A stretch of 64,000 nt of DNA, from the NCBI GenBank assembly GCA_038257845.1, contig JBBSQL010000002.1, positions 62,001 to 126,000 on the forward strand, written 5' to 3'. Made by a program: the position numbers and the translations under genes. Positions within the stretch are counted from its first letter, which is position 1. The number at the start of each line of letters is the position of its first letter. The notes below the pieces were generated by a model, which did not search any database, was not told the origin of the DNA, and saw only the letters and a list, made by a program, of their open reading frames with translations. Origin of the DNA: JAFDXJ01 sp038257845. Its GTDB lineage: Bacteria; Bacteroidota; Bacteroidia; Chitinophagales; Chitinophagaceae. Below, piece by piece: positions 9,584 through 18,234 of the stretch.

Positions 9584-10348
9584 TTAAATATTAATTTCAG
9601 AAATATTTGTCAGCAATTCATCGGCAATTTTTTCATTGACTGCTTTCCGGATAACTTTATATGCCGTGGAATTAAGAGTTGCCCGCCTGGACATATATTG
9701 AAGATTTGTTTTTTCTTTTTCAGTTTTAAAGAAAAATACTTTACGCAGGTCGTGCGAAGTTGAAAGCATGAATGTGCCGATTTGCATGGATACAATTCCA
9801 CCTTCTTCATTGGCCAGGGCGATCTGGAACCCGGCATTGTCAACTGTTTTTGTATTACGTTCGAAGGCTTTTATTTTACGGTCATCATCTCCCATATTTT
9901 TAATGGTAGACAATGTTTTTTTAATGATATCAATATACATTTTTCCAAATGCAGAAGAGATGATATCAATGACAACATTGTCCACTTCAAATTCTGATTC
10001 TGTTGCATTATACGTTTGAGGCACGGCGCTTTCCACGATCCAGCCCGTTTTTTCAAGTGTCTCCATAAACACCTGGTACCAGTCAAAAACCTTTGCTTTA
10101 TTTTTCACTTTTTTATTCGCTGCCATTTGCGCTAACAAGGTAGATTGAAGTACATCATTGCGATTGGCAACACTTACAGCAGATGCAAAAGAAACCAAAC
10201 TTTTTTCTGAAAAGAATGATTGTTCTTCACCTGCCTGAACGGGTAAGGTTTCTTCTGTTGCTGATTTCATGATGCGCAATTTGCTATAAGCTTCACCGGC
10301 TTCAATATTTAATTCCTGTACAAATTCAATAGAAGTTTCCTGTTGCAT
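9584..10348 (-). CDS. Protein of unknown function, operon partner of the CHAT protease
   Basis: I do not recognise this 254-residue protein. It has no signal peptide, transmembrane helix, coiled coil or Cys-rich motif. The first 90 residues are acidic and rich in Glu/Ser/Ala and may be disordered; the rest looks like a compact alpha/beta domain (FDWYQVFMETLEKTGW, alternating strands around 110-130, then MQIGTFMLSTSHDLRKVFFF and a basic C-terminal helix). Its stop lies 6 bases before the CHAT start, and a TTTG/TAnnTTTG promoter stands just upstream, so it is the first gene of a two-gene operon. By analogy with other CHAT loci it could be the cleaved effector, possibly a toxin held by its N-terminal region; that is inference only. 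Confidence 0.8.
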   Translation of the reverse strand: MQQETSIEFVQELNIEAGEAYSKLRIMKSATEETLPVQAGEEQSFFSEKSLVSFASAVSVANRNDVLQSTLLAQMAANKKVKNKAKVFDWYQVFMETLEKTGWIVESAVPQTYNATESEFEVDNVVIDIISSAFGKMYIDIIKKTLSTIKNMGDDDRKIKAFERNTKTVDNAGFQIALANEEGGIVSMQIGTFMLSTSHDLRKVFFFKTEKEKTNLQYMSRRATLNSTAYKVIRKAVNEKIADELLTNISEINI

Positions 10349-10381
10349 AAAAATTTAATTTTAAGTGAGAAATATGGCTTT

Positions 10382-10410
10382 CAAATATACTTGAAAAAAC
10401 CCACATCAAA
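10382..10410 (-). promoter_or_regulatory. Promoter of the CHAT-protease operon
   Basis: On the minus strand TTTG (10410-10407), 17 bases, then TATATTTG (10389-10382) match the Bacteroidota -33 and -7 boxes; the box ends 33 bases before the ATG at 10348. The rest of the 226-base gap to the next gene shows nothing else recognisable. Confidence 0.6.
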
Positions 10411-10574
10411 TATTTTTCGAGCCCAATATTAAATGGTTGTAAAAAAGATATTGAATTAGATCAAGCAGTTTTTTCATGAGGTGGTTATGAAAAATAATGA
10501 GAATTTCAGATAAATATTTAATTATCTGCACAAAGATATTTTATTTAAAAAGTTACTTTCATTTTAAAAACATT

Positions 10575-11168
10575 TTATTGAATTCTATGTTTGCGCTCAG
10601 TAAAAATAATCATAATGCCATTGAATAAAAAAAGATAAATGGGGAAAAGCGCATATAGCCAGTCGTGGCCAATACATAAAATAAGTGAAAATATCCACGA
10701 AATAAAACCCAGTTTCCAGGCAATACTTTTTTGCGTATGCGGATCTTTCCAGGCATGTACCAAAGTAGGGATACCAACTGCTAAATCTGCCCCGATAGCG
10801 AAACATGTAGTGAGCCAGGGATCTTTTGATAAATAGTAAATGATCACACAAATAAATCCCAGCGCCAGGAATTTCCAGTCTGATTTTTTGATAATATATT
10901 GTTTTAAAAAGAGTGAAGTGGAAAAAATAAATAAACAGCCAATCGTTGAAAATGCAAGGCCGGTAAGGCTCCAGGCCCAACCCATTGAATATATTTGAGA
11001 TAGCAGGCTGGTACCCATGAGTAATGCCCAGCCGATCCAGGAGAGCACACTGGGTTTTATTTTTCTTTTAAAAATATCCCGGACGAAAATGACTTGAGCA
11101 GTTATAATAAAAATAGCAGCGACAACGCTGAAGATTTTTTCAACCCAAAATGAAAGGAGTAATAGCAT
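10575..11168 (-). CDS. Multi-pass membrane protein of unknown function
   Basis: A 197-residue hydrophobic protein with about six to seven transmembrane segments. The ATG at 11168 (MLLLLSFWVEKIF) is chosen; a longer version would add a very basic leader overlapping the upstream TPR gene. Two similar halves can be seen, each with a short loop after a Lys/Arg-rich turn (KRKIKPSVLSWIGWALL and HTQKSIAWKLGFISWIFSL), reminiscent of PQ-loop/SemiSWEET-type repeats, but I cannot assign a family. It follows the TPR membrane gene by 28 bases and may be co-transcribed with it. Confidence 0.65.
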   Translation of the reverse strand: MLLLLSFWVEKIFSVVAAIFIITAQVIFVRDIFKRKIKPSVLSWIGWALLMGTSLLSQIYSMGWAWSLTGLAFSTIGCLFIFSTSLFLKQYIIKKSDWKFLALGFICVIIYYLSKDPWLTTCFAIGADLAVGIPTLVHAWKDPHTQKSIAWKLGFISWIFSLILCIGHDWLYALFPIYLFLFNGIMIIFTERKHRIQ

Positions 11169-11196
11169 ATTTATTTTGAGTAGGGAATGTTTCGCT

Positions 11197-12600
11197 TTAC
11201 GATCCCGGGTTTTTTTCCATGCGTGCGATCGTTTTCTTTGCGGCAATCAACCTGAGCCGTTTATTTTTTTCGATCACTTTGGATTTGATATATTTCTCCA
11301 ATTTGTGATGAAACGGAATAATGATCGCAGCTACAAGCATCAGGCCGCCCAACATGAGCACGGGTGAATGGTTTGTAATCTTTTCCAGGAAAGGATGCAA
11401 CATTAAATTGATAAATTCAAAGAATATAAGTAAAACGATGATGCCTAAAAATTCAATGGCTCTTTCATGTACAATGATGCTCCTGCTTAATAATAAAAAT
11501 GTAATAAGAAACAATACAAATGCAAGTGCTATGGCTGCATATTCCATATCATCCTTTCGCTGCTGTGCTTCCAATGCTGCCTGTTCCTGCAAATCTTTTT
11601 GCCGCAGAGATTCATAGTAGGTAAGGTTTTGAATATCCCATTGCATGCCCGCATCATCCATGCTGTCACGCAAAGCCCTTTCCAGTTTAAAATATTCAAT
11701 AGATTTTGCAGGATCGCTTTTTTCATACAACATCGCCAATGGCTTGTATATTTCCAGTTTTTCTTTTTCATAATTTAATTTATCTGCGATCACCAATGCC
11801 TTATTATAATACTCAATAGCAGAATCATTTTTATTTTCTTCAGCATACACATGTGCGATAAAATCATAATTGAACATCAGGTTATATAAATCAAATGCGG
11901 CCGAAGAATTACGAATGCCTTTATATAAATAGGGTAGGGCGATATCAGCATTTCCCAATTTATTATTGACCAGGCCCAAGCCTCCAAAAGCTTGTCCCAG
12001 CATGCGTTTTGTATCCTTCTTAGAATTATTGGCAAGTTGGTAACCTTCCTGGAAATACACTAATGCGCTGTCCGGCTTCTTTAATTTTACATAAGAATAA
12101 CCATTGTTATAGGCCGCTTCAAATAATAAGTCATTTGCATGAATTGATTTTGAAAGCTTATATGCTCTCTGGGAATAATCCAGGGCATCGCGGTAATCAT
12201 TGAGATCGCTATAAACGCCACTAATTTCAATCTGGCATTTTACCATCCAGTCATATTGTTTTTCATTTTCAAAAATTTTCAATGCACTCAGATACAATTC
12301 TAATGCCCGCGCATCATTGCCTGAATAACTAATGGCCATGCCCTGGCAATACATGCTTTTCGCTTCGCCCGCAGCATAGTTCAACTTCCGGCTCATTACC
12401 ATACTTTTATCAGCATATAATAAAGCGCTGTCTATATCATAACTACTATATAAAACCGAAATCTGAATGATCTGGTTAATCGTTGTGGTATCTGCTTTAG
12501 AATTTATAATCAATTTGTTCAGGCTGTCAATTTCCGGGAGTTGGGAAAATGCCTGAATAAATAGAAAACTTAAAAAGAATGAAAAGAATTTTTTTTTCAT
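11197..12600 (-). CDS. Secreted TPR protein with C-terminal membrane segments
   Basis: A 467-residue protein: N-terminal signal peptide ending near FSQLPEIDS, about seven to eight tetratricopeptide repeats between residues 30 and 330 (recurring A-Y-x-L and ALxYxxKAL patterns), a short coiled-coil-like Gln/Glu-rich segment, and three hydrophobic helices from about 350 to 430 followed by a basic tail. The layout is that of the sensor part of Bacteroidota TPR histidine kinases or LuxR-type regulators, but no kinase or DNA-binding domain follows, so it is either a truncated relative or a membrane scaffold. Downstream on the same strand is the 197-residue membrane protein. Confidence 0.75.
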   Translation of the reverse strand: MKKKFFSFFLSFLFIQAFSQLPEIDSLNKLIINSKADTTTINQIIQISVLYSSYDIDSALLYADKSMVMSRKLNYAAGEAKSMYCQGMAISYSGNDARALELYLSALKIFENEKQYDWMVKCQIEISGVYSDLNDYRDALDYSQRAYKLSKSIHANDLLFEAAYNNGYSYVKLKKPDSALVYFQEGYQLANNSKKDTKRMLGQAFGGLGLVNNKLGNADIALPYLYKGIRNSSAAFDLYNLMFNYDFIAHVYAEENKNDSAIEYYNKALVIADKLNYEKEKLEIYKPLAMLYEKSDPAKSIEYFKLERALRDSMDDAGMQWDIQNLTYYESLRQKDLQEQAALEAQQRKDDMEYAAIALAFVLFLITFLLLSRSIIVHERAIEFLGIIVLLIFFEFINLMLHPFLEKITNHSPVLMLGGLMLVAAIIIPFHHKLEKYIKSKVIEKNKRLRLIAAKKTIARMEKNPGS

Positions 12601-12615
12601 ATATGCAATTTTGAT

Positions 12616-12974
12616 ATAAACCTATAAGGTTTCTAAAGCTTCTCTGTACTTTAATGATCTTGCACAAACCTTAGAGGTCTTTTCCAATTTTAATATAAAC
12701 CTATAAGGTTTTTAAAGCTTCTCTGTACTTTAATGATCTTGCAAAAACCTTATAGGTTTTTCCGATTTCAAACTTCACTATCCTTTAATGATCTTGCAAA
12801 ACCTTATAGGTCTTTTTCGATTTCAAATTTTATTTATGAGGTTTTTTAAGCTTCATAATCCTTTAATGATCTCACAAGAACTTTATAGGTCTTTTTCGAT
12901 TTTAATATAGACCTATAAGGTTTCAAATTTTTTTTAGGTATATAGTGATTTTGCGCAAACCTTATAGGTCTTTC
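12616..12974. repeat. CCTATAAGG/CCTTATAGG palindromic repeat cluster, RAYT-downstream side
   Basis: The core A(G)ACCTATAAGGTTT and its inverse AAACCTTATAGGTCT alternate through this gene-free stretch. Complete inverted pairs about 60-70 bases long lie at about 12616-12682, 12695-12762 and 12906-12974; unpaired right halves lie at about 12797-12815 and 12875-12895. Spacers between the two arms share the sequence CTTTAATGATCTTGC. The cluster sits between the TPR gene and the RAYT transposase and continues beyond that gene. Each pair can fold into a long hairpin in either orientation. Confidence 0.9.
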
Positions 12975-12997
12975 CCAGATTTTTCAAATAAATCTTC

Positions 12998-13618
12998 TTA
13001 TTCCAAATCAGGTAATTTAAAATTTACAGGTTGAATATGAAACGCTATAAATTTTTCACTTGAACCGAACCAATCCATCATTTCATTTATTTGCAAAGCT
13101 GAAGACTTATTATTTAAAATTACATTATAACTATCAAATTTCCATTCTCCTATATTTTTTGTAAGTCCATGATGAACCGGGTTTTTATGAATATAAAAAA
13201 GAAAATTTCTTGTATCTTTTTCCGAATGTGATTCAGTTCTTTTGAGGTAGTCTATAAATAAACCACCTTTTCGATTGTACATTTTATTGAAAGCTTTGGT
13301 ATAGCCATTTAACCAATTACTATATTGTTCCATAACAAAATCAGGTAAATTGTGGTCTTTCTCATTAAAAGCTTTGCCTTTTTTCTTCAGGTAAAATGAA
13401 TTTAATTCTTCAAATGATTTTATGCGAACCAATAAATGAAAGTGGTTTGGTAATAAGCAATATGCATAGATATCCGCAACCGGCAAAATATGTTGCTTCA
13501 TTTTAGTAAGAAAATATTGGTAATTATTTGCAGATAGAAATAATTTTTCATTACCGGTAGCCCGGTTATATAAATGATAGAATTTATCTGCTTTTAATGG
13601 CAGGTGATATTTTGCCAT
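12998..13618 (-). CDS. REP-associated tyrosine transposase (RAYT, Y1/HUH family)
   Basis: A 206-residue single-domain Y1 transposase of the TnpA-REP type. It has the opening KFYHLYNRA, the HUH metal motif in LLPNHFHLLVRI (His59, His61), and a candidate catalytic Tyr106 in NGYTKAFNKMYNRKGGLF. RAYTs are host-domesticated relatives of IS200/IS605 transposases that process REP palindromes. Here CCTATAAGG palindromes crowd both sides of the gene (12616-12974 and 13636-13876), the arrangement expected of a RAYT with its cognate REPs. There are no long flanking inverted repeats of a classical insertion sequence. Confidence 0.92.
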   Translation of the reverse strand: MAKYHLPLKADKFYHLYNRATGNEKLFLSANNYQYFLTKMKQHILPVADIYAYCLLPNHFHLLVRIKSFEELNSFYLKKKGKAFNEKDHNLPDFVMEQYSNWLNGYTKAFNKMYNRKGGLFIDYLKRTESHSEKDTRNFLFYIHKNPVHHGLTKNIGEWKFDSYNVILNNKSSALQINEMMDWFGSSEKFIAFHIQPVNFKLPDLE

Positions 13619-13635
13619 AAAATGAATATTTATGT

Positions 13636-13876
13636 TATAGACCTATAAGGTTTTAGGAACCTCACAGTCGTATATTGATTTTGCAGAAACCTTATAGGTC
13701 TTTCCCTCTTTGCCAAATAAATTTTATACCTATAAGATTTCAAAAAACTTTTTAGCTCTTAAATGATTTTGCAAAAAACTTATAGGTCTTTGAGATGGCC
13801 CGATTTTAATTTAGACCTATAAGGTTTTAGAGACCTCACAGTGGTAGAATGATTTTACAAAACCTTATAGGTCTTA
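13636..13876. repeat. CCTATAAGG/CCTTATAGG palindromic repeat cluster, RAYT-upstream side
   Basis: Three more inverted pairs of the same family: about 13636-13703, 13725-13791 and 13810-13876. Arms are AGACCTATAAGGTTT and AAACCTTATAGGTCT with a spacer of about 30 to 45 bases; the spacer sequence (CCTCACAGT..GTA..ATGATTTT) differs from that on the other side of the RAYT gene. The last arm ends 18 bases before the stop codon of the CocE-like gene. Confidence 0.9.
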
Positions 13877-13893
13877 TCTAAATCAAACAAACC

Positions 13894-15774
13894 TTATAAC
13901 CCTTTCCCCAAAACCGGCAAACTGAACTTACTAAAATGTACTCCATCATGATACAATCGGATGGTTGATTTTATAAAATCATTTTCATTGGCATCCGGTA
14001 TGCGCATGAATTGTTGCGGATTCCTGTCAACCAGCGGAAACCAACTGCTTTGAACCTGCACCATGATGCGATGACCTTTTAAAAAGGTATGGCAAATATC
14101 ATTCATATTGATATTTACTTCAGCTATTTTTCCCGGCGAAAACGCTTCAGGCGTTGTATAATTATTTCGGAATTTTCCGCGCATCACTTCTGCACGTACC
14201 AACATTTGCGCATTTGACATTGCATCTAATTTTTCCGGCCGTATTGTTTTATTGTCAGTAACATTATCAGGGAAAACATCAATTAATTTCACCACGAAAT
14301 CGGCATCTGTTGTGGAAATGGAAACTTGCAAACTGGCCAGCAAAGGGCCGGCAAGCGTGACATCATTTTGTAAAGGTTCTGTTGAAAAATACAACACATC
14401 TTTTCTTGCAGATGCGAAGCGTTCATCCTCCGCCATATATTCATTGTTTCTGCGCGCGGATGTTACACCCGTATAGGGTACAGGATTTGAAAGATCACTT
14501 ACATATTCATCAAAGCCTTTTTGATTCAACATTTTATCTGTTGATAAAGAATTATTTTGTCCCAAATAAAAATCAGTTATCTGAATATTCTTTGGCGGCC
14601 ATTGATTAAAATGTTTCCATTGATTGGTGCCTGTTTCAAAAACAGTTGCTTCGCTTGCATTAAAATTTCCCTGGGCTTTTAAATAAAAATCAAAGAACTT
14701 AGTTTGCAGGCTATCCTTAAAATACGCACTGGTATTGCTTCCGAATTGATACGGCCCAAACTTATCCCATGTTTTCGAAGCCCATGCGCCATGCGTCCAG
14801 GGACCCATCACGAGAATATTTTTATTCTGCGGGCTTTGCTTTTCAATTGCCTGGTAAGTGTGTAATGCACCGAATTGATCTTCTGCATCAAACCAGCCAC
14901 CAACAACCATTACAGGAATTTTTATATTTTTTAAATGTGTACGAATATTTCTTTGCTGCCAGTAATCATCATAGGTGTCGTGCTGCAAATATTCATTCCA
15001 GATATAGGAACGATGATTAAAATAATTTTCGGATTGCGTGTTTTTGATCGTGCCCATTTTAAGAAAAAAATCATACGCGTCTGTTCGCTTTGCATTGAAT
15101 ATGCTGCTGCCATAATCTTCTACCGGGCCGCTTCTTTCCTTGCCATAATAATTCATAAAATCAAAATTATCCAGCAAAAAAAATGCGCCATTGTGATTGG
15201 CATCATCACCGATAAATTCATCCGTCACCGGTGCCTGCGGACTTACTGCTTTGATAGCAGGATGTGCACCGGGCAAACTTGTAGTGGCATAAAAACCGGG
15301 ATAAGAAATTCCATAAATACCGACACGGCCATTATTATCTTTTATATTTTTTATCAGCCAGTCAACGGTATCCCAGGTATCACTACTTTCATCCACATCC
15401 ATATTGCTTTTTTTATTTTCAATATATGGTGTCACTTCCAGGTTGATGCCTTCGCTCATATAACGGCCACGGACATCCTGGTATACGAAAATATATTTAT
15501 GGTGCATCAATGCGGAATCCGGGCCAATGCTTCGCGCATAATTTTCATTCCCATAAGGCCCTGAAGAATAGGGTGTCCGCTCCATAAGAATCGGATATTT
15601 TTCCGACTTGTCTTTGGGCAAATAAATGACCGTATATAATTTGATACCATCCCGCATAATGATAGTGGTATCCATTTTTGTATAATTTTCCTGGACAAAA
15701 TTATCCTTCGGTTTTTCCTGGCATTGCGCTGAAACCAGCGCCATTAAAGCAATTGATAACAATTTCAATTTCAT
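13894..15774 (-). CDS. CocE/NonD-family serine hydrolase (X-Pro peptidase/acylase-like)
   Basis: A 626-residue exported hydrolase. The signal peptide ends near a cysteine (VSAQC), so it could be a lipoprotein although the lipobox is atypical. An alpha/beta-hydrolase domain follows with MRDGIKLYT, RTPYS, QDVRGRY and the nucleophile elbow GISYPG (Ser157); the Asp and His are probably in GGWFDAED and GPWTHG. A C-terminal jelly-roll domain (PGKIAEVNINM, HRIMVQVQSSWFPLVDRNPQ) is typical of cocaine esterase, X-prolyl dipeptidyl peptidase and glutaryl acylase. The true substrate, an ester or N-acyl bond, cannot be told. It follows its paralogue by 5 bases. Confidence 0.9.
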   Translation of the reverse strand: MKLKLLSIALMALVSAQCQEKPKDNFVQENYTKMDTTIIMRDGIKLYTVIYLPKDKSEKYPILMERTPYSSGPYGNENYARSIGPDSALMHHKYIFVYQDVRGRYMSEGINLEVTPYIENKKSNMDVDESSDTWDTVDWLIKNIKDNNGRVGIYGISYPGFYATTSLPGAHPAIKAVSPQAPVTDEFIGDDANHNGAFFLLDNFDFMNYYGKERSGPVEDYGSSIFNAKRTDAYDFFLKMGTIKNTQSENYFNHRSYIWNEYLQHDTYDDYWQQRNIRTHLKNIKIPVMVVGGWFDAEDQFGALHTYQAIEKQSPQNKNILVMGPWTHGAWASKTWDKFGPYQFGSNTSAYFKDSLQTKFFDFYLKAQGNFNASEATVFETGTNQWKHFNQWPPKNIQITDFYLGQNNSLSTDKMLNQKGFDEYVSDLSNPVPYTGVTSARRNNEYMAEDERFASARKDVLYFSTEPLQNDVTLAGPLLASLQVSISTTDADFVVKLIDVFPDNVTDNKTIRPEKLDAMSNAQMLVRAEVMRGKFRNNYTTPEAFSPGKIAEVNINMNDICHTFLKGHRIMVQVQSSWFPLVDRNPQQFMRIPDANENDFIKSTIRLYHDGVHFSKFSLPVLGKGL

Positions 15775-15779
15775 AAATT

Positions 15780-17654
15780 TTATTTTAAAACAGGTATGAT
15801 TATTTTTGAAATATGCTGTGGTTCATGATATACGCGTATATCTGATTTTTTAAAATCACTATCATCAGCAGTATAAATATTCATGAACTGTTGCGGGTTC
15901 CTGTCCGCCAGCGGAAACCAACTGCTTTGAATTTGTATCATAATGCGGTGGCCTTTTAAAAATGTATGCGCCACATCCGGCAATTCCCATTTCACTTCAG
16001 TGATTTGTCCCGGAACAAAAGGTTCAGGTTTTTCAAAACTATTCCTGAATTTGCCACGCATGATTTCGCCGCGTACCAGCATTTCATATCCACCCATTGG
16101 GTATGGATCTTTGATGGTTGATTTTATTTTCTCAGGATAAGTAAAAACATCCGGGAACACATCAATTAATTTAACTACGAAATCTGCATCAGTTGTTGAA
16201 AGCGACACCATAAGGTCCGCAATCACAGGCCCGGCAAGGGTTACATCGTTATCCAAAATTTCTGTTGAGTAGGTAAGTACATCCGTCCTGCGTTCTGCAA
16301 AACGCTGGTCATCGTCCATATATTCACGCGTTCTGCGGAAATGAATATCCTGCGTATATGGCACCGGATGTGCGGGATCACTGGTGTATGCATCAAATTC
16401 GTCCCCATTGCGTGGTGGCGGGCTATTGAGGTATAATTTATTATTCCCACCTAAAAATAAATTTTGATTTTCTATATTTTTTGGCGGCCATGAAGCAAAC
16501 TTTTTCCAGTTGTTTTCACCTGAGAAAAAAATGTTTGCTTCCGCAATGTCATCCGTATTCCCTTTACCCAATAAATAATAATTGAAGAATGGAATTTCCA
16601 AACTATCCTGGAAATAGGCAGACGTGTTACTACCAAAATAAACATTTCCCAAATGCGAACCCTCGCGGCCCCATTGCCCGTGGTACCAGGGGCCCATAAC
16701 AATGCGGCTATTCGTTTGCGGACTTTGTTTTTCTGTAGCTTTATAACAATTCCATGCACCAAAACAATCTTCTGCATCAAAGAGTCCACCCACCCAAAGC
16801 ATGGCAGGTTTTACATTATACAAACCAACCCGCGCATTTCTTTCCTGCCACCAGTCATCATAGTTGGGATGCTCATACATTTCATGCCAAAATTTGATGC
16901 TATCGCCAATCAATACAGCAAAATTTTTCAATGCGCCGGTTTTCAAATAAGCATTATAATTATCATCCGACTGAAAGCTAAAACCTTCACCATAATTCAT
17001 AGTAGGCTTGGGATGCGGTTTTCCAAAAGACGGATAAAAAGAAAAGCCATCCATTACAAAAAAGGCGCCCTTGTGGTGAAAGTCATCGCCCATAAACCAA
17101 TCCGTTACCGGTGCTTGCGGGCTTACGGCAACCAGCGCAGGATGCCCGCTCAGAGCGGCTTCCGTGGAATAGAAGCCCGGATATGAAGTTCCGGTTACAC
17201 CCACTTTTCCATTATTATTAGGGACATTTTTTACAAGCCAGTCAATGGCATCGTAGGTATCACTCGCTTCGTCAAATTGTTTACCTGTTTTATTTTTTAT
17301 AAAAGGGCGCACGTCCACGAATTCACCTTCACTCATATAGCGGCCGCGCACATCCTGGGTAACAAAAATAAAATTTTCCTTTGCATAGGCCATTTTATAA
17401 CTATACCAGACAGGAATGAATTTTTCAGCACCATAAGGCGCACATGAATAAGGCGTACGACCCATCAGGAACGGGTGTTTGGATGACATATCTTTTGGTA
17501 TGTAAATGGAAGTAAATAATTTTACCCCATCGCGCATGGGAATATAGGTTTCCATTTTTGTATAGTTATTTACAAACCAGGCGCTGTCTGCATTCTGCGC
17601 GAATGAAGCAAATGCGGAGAAAATAATAATAAGCGGGAAAAATAATTTTTTCAT
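15780..17654 (-). CDS. CocE/NonD-family serine hydrolase, tandem paralogue
   Basis: A 624-residue paralogue of the following gene, with the same architecture and the same nucleophile position (GTSYPG, Ser157), GGLFDAEDCFGAW, GPWYHGQWG and the C-terminal jelly roll (HRIMIQIQSSWFPLADRNPQ). The start is the ATG at 17654, which begins a clean signal peptide (MKKLFFPLII to FAQ); an earlier codon would add nine residues in front of it. Unlike the paralogue it has no cysteine at the cleavage site, so it is probably a soluble periplasmic or T9SS-independent secreted enzyme. First gene of a two-gene operon, apparently from a tandem duplication. Confidence 0.9.
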   Translation of the reverse strand: MKKLFFPLIIIFSAFASFAQNADSAWFVNNYTKMETYIPMRDGVKLFTSIYIPKDMSSKHPFLMGRTPYSCAPYGAEKFIPVWYSYKMAYAKENFIFVTQDVRGRYMSEGEFVDVRPFIKNKTGKQFDEASDTYDAIDWLVKNVPNNNGKVGVTGTSYPGFYSTEAALSGHPALVAVSPQAPVTDWFMGDDFHHKGAFFVMDGFSFYPSFGKPHPKPTMNYGEGFSFQSDDNYNAYLKTGALKNFAVLIGDSIKFWHEMYEHPNYDDWWQERNARVGLYNVKPAMLWVGGLFDAEDCFGAWNCYKATEKQSPQTNSRIVMGPWYHGQWGREGSHLGNVYFGSNTSAYFQDSLEIPFFNYYLLGKGNTDDIAEANIFFSGENNWKKFASWPPKNIENQNLFLGGNNKLYLNSPPPRNGDEFDAYTSDPAHPVPYTQDIHFRRTREYMDDDQRFAERRTDVLTYSTEILDNDVTLAGPVIADLMVSLSTTDADFVVKLIDVFPDVFTYPEKIKSTIKDPYPMGGYEMLVRGEIMRGKFRNSFEKPEPFVPGQITEVKWELPDVAHTFLKGHRIMIQIQSSWFPLADRNPQQFMNIYTADDSDFKKSDIRVYHEPQHISKIIIPVLK

Positions 17655-17864
17655 ACAATTTAATTTTAAAAAATGAAACAATGAGAACTGCTGGTTTTGG
17701 TAAATTTCAGCGAGGTTAAAAGTAAAACTTTCGGCGGGAAATTACGATTCAAAAAAATAGCATGGAAAATTATGTGATAAATGAAATGCCTGTGATGAAT
17801 AATTTGAAATTGGTGATAGAATAAAATGGTTAATGGTTAATTGTAAATTGTAAATGAAGTGATG

Positions 17865-17910
17865 CCGGTTGAAATGCTGGCTGAGCGAAGCCGAAGCCAG
17901 TCATAACCGG
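17865..17910. repeat. Nested inverted repeat (CCGGTT..AACCGG around CTGGCT..AGCCAG)
   Basis: CCGGTT (17865-17870) pairs with AACCGG (17905-17910) and inside it CTGGCT (17877-17882) pairs with AGCCAG (17895-17900), enclosing GAGCGAAGCCGA. It is a stand-alone hairpin in the gap between the hydrolase operon and nhaD, and may be a terminator-like or dispersed repeat. Just upstream is a short degenerate heptamer run (TTAATGG/TTGTAAA). Confidence 0.55.
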
Positions 17911-18049
17911 AATTTAAAGTGAAAATAAGTTTTAGATTTTAGGGTTAAGAATGTAGGATATTAAGATTTCGGCTAAAAATTTTATTTTCTCTTTTGAAAT
18001 GGGCTTTTTTTTATTATTCATTGTATTAGTTGGGAACAATAAATAGAGC

Positions 18050-18141
18050 TCGCCATTTTTTGTCGCCTGGCCAAAAATTTTCTTTAATTTTTCTATTTTT
18101 TTTGCCTTTGATAAATGCTGTTCAGGCAACCAGCATTGGCG
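18050..18141 (-). repeat. GGTCAGGCGACC-type structured repeat (family C), inverted copy
   Basis: Read on the minus strand this 92-base stretch matches the elements at 55207-55300 and 55390-55486: it starts CGCCAATGCTGGTTGCCTG, has an AT-rich middle, and ends TTTTTGGCCAGGCGAC then AAAAAATGGC. In the family each end holds a small hairpin (GGTC-GCCT-GACC and GGTC-AGGC-GACC), the two being reverse complements of each other. This copy has decayed arms. It lies in the leader region of nhaD. Confidence 0.75.
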
Positions 18142-18201
18142 ATGAATTGTTTAATGCTTATTGTTCATAGCTTTTCGTTTTTAGCTTATCTTCTCATTAC
18201 C

Positions 18202-18209
18202 TATATTTG
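18202..18209 (+). promoter_or_regulatory. -7 box for nhaD
   Basis: TATATTTG matches TAnnTTTG and lies 25 bases before the ATG at 18235; transcription from here would leave a very short leader and excludes the longer reading frame that opens at 18115. Confidence 0.5.
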
Positions 18210-18234
18210 CCCACATTTATTTATATTGAATTAC

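Noticed and set aside
12616..13876. CRISPR-like array of repeated units
   Set aside because: The repeated unit is a palindrome in alternating orientation with irregular spacing, related spacers and a RAYT gene in the middle; no cas genes or regular spacers.
14935..15564. 209-residue open frame antisense to the CocE-like gene
   Set aside because: Shadow of a well-supported gene; low-complexity Ile-rich sequence without motifs.
17932..18129. 65-residue open frame on the minus strand
   Set aside because: Starts at TTG and its first half runs through the family C repeat; no recognisable protein features.
18115..18234. N-terminal extension of NhaD
   Set aside because: Crosses the family C repeat and the TATATTTG promoter box; the ATG at 18235 matches the family start.
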